The notes under the pieces were generated by a model. That model ran no database searches. It was not told the origin of the DNA and worked only from the letters and a program-made list of their open reading frames with translations. Below are positions 56,901-64,000 of a stretch of DNA of 64,000 bases, piece after piece. This DNA comes from Dichetophora obliterata (taxonomy: Eukaryota > Arthropoda > Insecta > Diptera > Sciomyzidae). Made by a program: the position numbers and the translations under genes. The stretch lies in NCBI GenBank assembly GCA_963920525.1, contig OY986438.1:187470388-187534387 (forward strand), written 5' to 3'. Numbering within the stretch: the stretch's first letter is position 1; each line of letters opens with the position of its first letter.

Positions 56901-59700
56901 TAATTCAAATGAACCGGCCCCTTAGATGGTGTTGCTCTTTTTTAAGCTGCACCTACCTACATCCTGTCAGTAGATCCGTTAGTGTTTTTTCACATGTAGC
57001 GACATGTGTTTATTTTTGTATTAACACATGGAACTGTCTGAAAGTATTTGCATAATGTATTTGCGACCAAAAACTATAGAACAATGAAAATTTCCGAACA
57101 CAAGCGCTCACAGACACAAGTGCTGTGCAACAAAGTTGCCTATTTTTAGGTGACTCGGTTGTTCGTGGTCAATTCAATCGATGTCTGGACCAAAGTTTGT
57201 GTGCAAAACTTTTTAATGACATTGTAAGCTAATTAAAGGCATGACATTCATGTTTTGTTGCTGACACTGTCGTTTTTTTAGTTGTAGTTTGCTTAGGGTT
57301 TTTGCTGGCATAACGTTAGATAAAATATTGTTAAAAACTTTGCAATAAAAAATATTTAATTTTAAACTTGATATACCCAAACTTTAACAGCAACCAAGCA
57401 AATATTTACCCAGAAAAACTAAAAATTAACTAAATGGAAAATAAATATTAAAACAAAATGCACCATTTTTTTTTGTAGGCGGAATGCTGTCGTCTGCCAA
57501 CATAACTTTTACTTCATTAATAAAGCAAAATCTAATTGACAGCTTACCGTTTTAATTACAACATTTTTGCAAACACCATAAATGTTGCTTTAAACTCAAG
57601 CTTGATACCCTACGATTGCTTGTACGAAAAATATGTTAAACTAATTGAAAATTTTTTTAATATTATGTGTATTTTAATTTGAGTTTTAAATGGCAAATAA
57701 ATAAAAACCATACATTTTTCATTATCTCCGCTGTTTTTAAATATATTTAATAAAAAAATTTTTTCGTTATTTTGGAATTGGCAGTGCTTTTTGACATTGC
57801 CTGATAATTAATTAAAAATAATGTGTTTGTTTTTTTTGATTACTATATCGTAATCATATAAACTTTAAAACTAATTTGTTTCTTGAATTTTCGTAGAAAA
57901 AGTTTTGGATTTAATTTAAACTTTAAAACAATAACCTTCATAAACGCACTTTTGTCAACGGATTTGCCACCAGATAGCGTGTTACCAAGGTCGTACATGA
58001 CCCACTGCTTTCTGACGCATGTGTTTGAGTGTGCCTTATATGCGGAAATTTTATGTGGCCTTGTCCTTGGTGACATGGTCCTATTTTACTCTACTGTAAT
58101 TTGTCTTAATTGGAATTTTGCTGTCATTAGTTGGATTTGTTTCAGGTTTTTGCTTCTGCTATCTTTCTAATTTTTTGTGTGATTAAAACTTTTAAAAAGT
58201 ATTCATATTCATAGGAACACTGAAAAAAAAAACATCATGTTTAACAACTTATCACAACGTGTTCATTGTGTTTTAAACACAAACACAAAATATTTTTGAA
58301 AAATAGCTCGAAATGCATTATTAAAAATCATGCATTTCATCAGAGTTTAAGCAAACGTATTCAAAAAATATCTAAATATTTAAAACTTTGTAAAATTTTT
58401 AAAAAAACTTACACATTGAAAATTAACACTTATAGCAAAATGCCGTTCAATTTTTTTTAGTATAGTTTGTTTTACTATTCTGTTTAAAATAGAGATGTTC
58501 AAAGAGCTGTTGTTGTTTTTTTATTATTTAAATTTTTGCAGTTGTTGCTATTGTTGTTGTTATCATATGCTTTTAAGATTAAAATTTTTAAACATTCTAA
58601 TTATGTTTATTTATTCATGCCTCGTGACTTTGTTTTCTCTTTTGTTTTAGAATGAAGCCAATAAAAAATGTAATCCGCTTTTGTTTGATTTTATGTTATG
58701 AGTAAGCTTTTAAGCTTCTTTCCACAAGTCGAGATAAATGGTTTTTTTTTTTCAGTTCTGTGATGAATTAAAAGAATCTCTCCCACACAATGATTAATTA
58801 ATGGAATTTTGACTGAAAGAAAACTTTGTAGTTTGGAGGAGCGACTATCCAAGATATTGAGTAGAGTATGAAATATATACACTTATTTCAATACCGCACA
58901 GTGTGTTGAGCGCACATAAAGCGGGGATAAAAATAGAAGGAGTTGTCTTACTTTTAAGATACGTTTTACCTTAGTTGATTGGAGATTTGTTAATAAAATT
59001 TAATGTAAAATTAGTTTTCATATAAGCCAAATAACTTTGAGACTCAACTGAATCGTCCTTGCGATCTGACTTTTAAGTGCACTTAAAGACACAATTTTTA
59101 TTTTTTGGTTAAAAATTAAAGATCTTTCATTGTGTTGTCTCCATTTTTTTCTGTTGTGCCACTTTGCTAAATTGCATTTATTCTTTTATAAGATTTAAGG
59201 CAGCATTCTAGTGTAGAGGTCTGAATTTTGGGTCTCTTGTGACGATCGATAAAAAAGAACCAATTAATATGTTTTTTTTTTGATTTGAGTTACTCCGAAA
59301 ACTAGGCTTCCCTAGCTCAAGAAGAATCCTCACTGGAGAGGAAATTGGCCAAATCGTAGACTTATAACGCCATCACAAATTACGAATCTTTTTGATTCTA
59401 TTTAAATCTGTACTTTAATTGTTTCATTCGCATCAGCGGATGGACCACAAACATAATTACCGTTGGCTAGTCGCACTTCACGACCTCGGTGATAAAACGA
59501 CACGAGTCGAAAGAATTAATATTTTTACCGTCCATTTTTTTATTATGTATTTATTAATATTTAATAGCATGTATACAGTACAGAAGTGAAACTTTTTAGC
59601 TTCTAGAAACATCGACGCTCTATCTGCCAGCTTTTTGGGGGGTTTTCTTACAACTCACAAAAAATAGAAAATAAATTACTTAATTTTAATCTAATACGAT
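53967..59700. other. No gene
   Basis: A CAG/CAA microsatellite lies at about 54890-54915, and GTT/GTC-rich tracts at 54770-54800 and 58530-58560. No transposon ends, RNA genes or plausible exons were recognised in nearly 6 kb. This is the least structured part of the window. Confidence 0.55.
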
Positions 59701-60020
59701 AAAAACATTACATTCTACAAATATTCGTACAATATACAAAGTATTTTTATTGAGATATCTTTACAAATTCATTCGTAAAAATTTTCTAATACCTAATGTT
59801 GTATCTACGAATATATTTGTTTTATATACTAATGATATTCGTAAATAAAAATAAATCTTTTGTATAAGAGCATTGTACGAATGTTTGTGAACATATAAAT
59901 AATAATATTCGTAAATTTCTCGTACGACTAATTTCGTTATTTCTTTCATTACATTCGTTGTATTTACTAATGATTTCGTAATATTTACAGAATTTTTTTT
60001 TACTTGTCTGTCGAACATGT

Positions 60021-61710
60021 ATTAACTTGTATTTAATTTGGAAGTTCTTGATATAGTTGAACCTTGCATAAATTTTGGACACCTTTCTCTTAATGAATGC
60101 GATGTTTTAAATGCAATATCTTGCCTTAAAAATTCTATGAAAGCTGATATTGACGGTTTGTCTGCCTTTTGCTTAAAAAAATGTGCAAGATCTGTAGTCA
60201 AGCTTGTGTCTGATTTTTAATAAATCTCTTCTTTTAGGAGATTTTATAAGTAAATGGAAAATTACATCTATTACCCCTGTATTTAAGTCTGGTAGAAAAA
60301 AATTGTGTTTCTAATTACCACCCGATCTCTAAACTTTCTAACACTTCTAAACTGTTTGAACATATAGTTAAAACTAAATTGGATTTTATATTGAAAACGG
60401 TAATAACACCGTCACAGCATGGGTTCATACAGGTCAACAACCTCTAACTTAGCTGTCTTTACACACTTTTGTTTATCTTCTTTTGCTGATGGATGCTAAG
60501 TAGAAACTATCTACACAGATTTTTCCAAAGCGTTCGACAAAGTTTCCCATACTATTTTAGTTGCGAAACTTGCCAAAATGGGTTTTCATTCTAACTTTTT
60601 AAACTGGATTAGAAATTGTTTAGTTGACAGACGTTGTTTTGTCGAAGTCGATAATATTAAATCTACATCATTTACTGCAAAATCTGGTGTTCCACAAGGC
60701 AGTATATTAGGACCTCTTCTTTTCATTTTATTTATTAATGACATAAGTCGTTGTTTTTCTTTTTCAAATTACTAACTTTATGCTGATGATTTAAAAATAT
60801 ACAAAGCGGTACGCAACAGTTTGGATGTATCTTTGTTGCAATTAGATTTAAATGCTGTTTTTGATTGGTGTAAACGTAGCCTCTAAATATCAATAAATGC
60901 TTTCATGTTTCTTATGCCAAAATTAGAAATGTTGTAGCTTCATCGTTTAATATAGAAAATTTCCAGTTTGACTTGTGTTAATGAAATTATTGATCTGGGT
61001 GTTTGTTTTGACTAAAATTTTTTATTTGATCGACATTTGACTTGTATGCGATCTAAATCTTGTTCTATATATGCGTTATTAAGGAGAAAATGTTCGAACT
61101 TCAATGATCCAAATACTTTAAAGTGTCTTTTTCTATCCTTTGTTAGATCTCGTTTAGAATATGCGTCGTTTATATGGAATCCCTACTATGCGGTCCATAA
61201 ACTGAGACTTGAACGAATACAGAAAAAATTCCTAAAATTTGCTCTGAGATCTTTTCATTTCGCTGAATCTATACCTTCCTATGAAGATCGCTGTTTGCTT
61301 CTAAATTTAAAATCGCTTGAAACAAGGCGAACTATTCAGTCTTTAATATTTCTGTATGACATTGTTTGTGGTAATATTAATTGTCCGTACTTGTTAAGCT
61401 CAATTAATTTTAATGTTCCGACAAGAAACATACTTCGTGTTGACTATTTCAAGATTAACTTTTATAAAGCAAATTATTTGATACACGAACCTTTACAAAG
61501 AGCTCTTAAAGAATATAATTCACTTTACTGTATAATTGATATTGATTTTTGTGATAATAAGAATGTATTTATTAATGCTCTTAATTCATATTGCAGTTAA
61601 CTTATTGTAGGTTAGCTATAATTTAATTTTTAAGTATTGAATTTGGTTACTATGCTTGTCTGAAAAAATTCTAAAAATTTATTGACAATAAACAACTAAA
61701 CTAAACTAAA
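60021..61710 (+). pseudogene. Jockey/CR1-like LINE, 5'-truncated reverse transcriptase
   Basis: The domain order is: SLNECDVLNAISCLKNSMKA (start of RT), FISKWKITSITPVFKSGR, NYHPISKLSN (about 60280-60330), TDFSKAFDKVSH (first RT Asp, about 60515), SGVPQGSILGPLLFILFIND (60690-60745), YADDLK (catalytic box, 60779), DLNAVFDWCKRSL. Then comes a thumb and C-terminal region open from 61037 to 61600 (LKCLFLSFVRSRLEYASFIW, RIQKKFLKFALR, YEDRCLLLNLKSLETRR). Stops occur at 60218 and 60773, in front of ISINA and at DLGVCFD. The 3' tail is AACTAAACTAAACTAAAC. The target site is about ACAT plus two or three bases on both sides. Endonuclease absent. Confidence 0.85.
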
Positions 61711-61744
61711 CATCAACAGAACATAAGGAACTGTATGATTGTAA

Positions 61745-61817
61745 AGTGACTCTAGCTTACTGGTGGAGTACGTGGCTCCTAAACTATAGAGCCGAGGTTC
61801 AAACCCCAGCTCAGACA
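61745..61817 (+). repeat. tRNA-like Pol III module inside TIR element (copy 2)
   Basis: CTAGCTTACTGGTGGAGTAC (A-box region) and GAGGTTCAAACCCCAGCTC (B box, paired T arm) show the same spacing as 16185-16258. It lies just beyond the LINE 3' end, and its neighbours on both sides match copy 1, so it belongs to the TIR element and not to the LINE. Confidence 0.6.
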
Positions 61818-62024
61818 AAATATTTTTTTTTCGTTAGAAGACATTATGATCATTCGTAAATGTAACAAATGTATTCGTCAATAAGCATTTGTTTTTTTTA
61901 AGAATACCAATAAAATATTCGTAATATGTACTAATATACGTCGATTCTACGAAAACTACGAATAAATTTCGTAGAATGGACGCAGTTATTAGTAAAATAT
62001 ACACACAAATATTTTTGAGTGTAG

Positions 62025-64000
62025 GTTTTATTTTGGAGGAAAACGTCCAAACCGCACAATTGTTTATGTTTTAAAAGTCATTCTTATTGTTATCACAAAA
62101 ATGTTCAACAAAATTTTAATTTTTATTACAACTTTTGGTGTGGGATCTCAAAGAGCTATGATTCTTTTGACTACAGGCGTGTAATTTTACTTCTCTTCTT
62201 TTGAAATCTGTTTCTAAAAGTCTGTAAAGTTTTCCATGTGTTGTACTGTGTTATCTAATTTCACGTGGTTAACGGTATTTGGATACTTAAACTATGTATA
62301 ATAACGCGCATTAACGCAAATACCACTTCAAATATAAGACTAAGCTTTATGAGTGGTTACTCAGCGAGAGAATCTTTGTTGTATTTTATAATTGTTGAAT
62401 ATTAAAAAATTTGGGTATTTAATAGATAAGTACCTAATTTAACTTGAATGAAATATATAATTAAAATGCATGAAATCTTTCATGTTTTGCACAAAAAAAG
62501 TGCACATAAAAACCAGAGCTTAAATCAAGGATTTTTAATGGTCCTTTTAGAGCTAATTTCCAATTAGCAGCAATAAATATCTTTTATCACGTAACTAAAT
62601 TGGCATTTTACACCTAACTAGCACACATACACACACACTCACAACCAAACACACAGACGCACACCTACAAACAAACAACTAAAAGCACAACAAAATAAGC
62701 TTTACTGTGTCACAAAAAAAAATCCAACTAAATTACTTGCTTGAATTTTTGTTGCCACAGGCATTTAAATATCCCCATTAAAATATCCCCATGGTCGGAC
62801 ATGTGCCATGTGCCGTCGACAACATTGGAATGCGATACTATTACGTAATTCTGACATTTCGCCATTTTGCTACATAATTGATTCGCAATGTGCACGCGCA
62901 CAATTAACAGCAAAGCAACAAAACATTAAAAACAATGACAACATTAATAAATATTATTATAATTATAATTACTGTATTTAGTACGAACTAGAACATTAAA
63001 ATTGTGTTAACTTTTTTGGACGCCAAAGCGTGCCGGATTGGTGCAAAGTCGATGGTTTGCGTTGACAGCTTAAATTCGAAAAGGACGCAAAAACGGTACA
63101 CCGGCCGTCATTACGCATTCCTAGTTGACATTAAAAAATGTATGCAGTCTTAAATCCCTTAAGAAGGATGCGCCTTAATCGAAAAAGCTGCGCCCCCACA
63201 TTCTTCCCCGCCTTCACCAAAATAAAGCGGCCTCTAGTTGTTGATAAAAGTCACACAGAAGTCTACAAATGGGAATTTTTGTGATTGAATTGAGCCAAGT
63301 TCCTAAAAAGGACCAAGTTAAAGAAGAAGTTAAAGAAGTAGTAGATGGCTGCTGAAAAATGCTGCCTGTGATTATGTCACGAAACTCATGACTTGAGCAA
63401 CATAAGTAATTGCTTTGGTATAGAATGGCACACACAGACATAGTATTTAAGCATGCTGGCAGCTGGGATGTGGGCTCTGGAGATTCAAACTTATTAATTG
63501 ATGGCTTTTCGTAATTGCCATTTTGAATGACCTCAAGAAAGTGATATGAAGAAATTATTTTATCAAAAAAAAAAAAAAAAAAATGAGGATGAATGTTAAG
63601 TTGTCTATTAATATAATTATTTATAATATAAGACTCAAATAGTAATAATTTAAGTGTCTCAAATATCGAAACGAATTTTATATATCAAAACATAGACTAG
63701 TCTGAAATCACTAAGCGATAAATTGCCTGTATTAAGAATAAATGTCTCTTGTGCTATAATTTCCTTACTATATAAATAATAATAATAATTTTTTAGTAAA
63801 ATTAATCGTTCTGTTGATTTGTTTGGACAAAATTGTCAAAAACTGATAGATTTTTCCGAACTGAAAATCAGATAAAAACTACCCCTATCTACCATGCAAA
63901 GTGTAAATGAATAGTTTCGTCAAACCAGATAGGCGTGGTTTTCATCCGATTTGGGCAAAACTCAAACACAGGGTGCATGTTTGAAATTGAATGTGATACG
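62025..64000. other. No gene
   Basis: A CA-rich low-complexity tract lies at 62620-62690 and an A18 run near 63568-63585. No element termini, RNA gene or coding motif was seen up to the window end. Confidence 0.55.

Larger units (their letters stand above)
59709..62024. mobile_element. ATTCGTA-word TIR element, copy 2 (inverted), with LINE inserted
   Basis: Read on the minus strand it follows copy 1 (15961-16735) in order: ACACTCAAAAATATTTGTGTG at the 62024 end, the ATTCGTA-rich arm, the tRNA-like module, TCGAACAT, then the second arm to GTACAATATACAAAG near 59735. Copy 1 is continuous across the point where copy 2 holds the LINE at 60021-61710. Without the LINE the two copies are of similar length. 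Confidence 0.75.

Noticed and set aside
57883..58170. 95-codon open frame, plus strand
   Set aside because: Hydrophobic, compositionally biased and overlapped by a minus-strand frame of similar size. No motif.

Overview
This window looks like a repeat-dense, strongly AT-rich stretch of an insect nuclear genome, most likely a higher fly (Diptera). The evidence is the set of elements: piggyBac, several mariner/Tc1 lineages, hAT-type and PIF-type MITEs, Helitrons with CTAG ends, an RTE-like and a Jockey/CR1-like LINE, tRNA-derived SINE heads, AAC/CAG microsatellites, and a short repeat ending in three AACCT units like one common in flies. The species cannot be fixed from the sequence. There is no prokaryotic signature, and I find no recognisable host protein gene or convincing functional tRNA. 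The window is best read as intergenic or intronic DNA built by nested transposon insertion. The only non-transposon coding candidate is a short unrecognised exon-like ORF at 15646-15960.

Layout. 1-3660: dispersed repeat fragments, an element at 1706-2343 with an exact 24-bp tandem array, and a tRNA-like SINE. 3661-6615: minus-strand Helitron material, including a 980-bp copy with both ends and a degenerate array of about 125-bp units. 6640-10550: no gene. 10561-13238: a 1.5-kb long-TIR element inserted at the edge of a hexanucleotide array of more than 1 kb. 13911-15140: a long inverted repeat. 15594-16735: the exon-like ORF, broken by a TIR element rich in ATTCGTA. 17356-20978: a hAT-type element with a 2.9-kb piggyBac inside it, whose transposase is complete except for a frameshift zone. 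21050-22250: a mariner fossil split by a TTAA MITE. 24955-28500: a palindromic MITE, a palindromic mariner-type element, a 244-bp tandem duplication, and a composite element carrying a tRNA-like module and an RTE fragment. 28440-34930: further repeats, a mariner fossil, SINE and MITEs. 35676-36972: a mariner split by a MITE. 39873-45560: a run of TIR elements ending in a Tc3-like fossil with two more elements nested in it. 45600-50300: no gene. 50317-51093: a complete non-autonomous Helitron. 51720-53958: a second hAT-type copy. 54000-59700: no gene. 59709-62024: a second ATTCGTA element with a LINE inserted. 62025-64000: no gene.

The clearest theme is architectural. At least ten TIR families in 64 kb are built from many direct and inverted copies of a family-specific short word near their ends. 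Two copies of one family also carry an internal tRNA-like A-box/B-box module. Where paired copies exist (hAT type, ATTCGTA type, the 244-bp duplication), one copy serves as an approximate empty site for an insertion in the other, so the order of insertion can be read directly.
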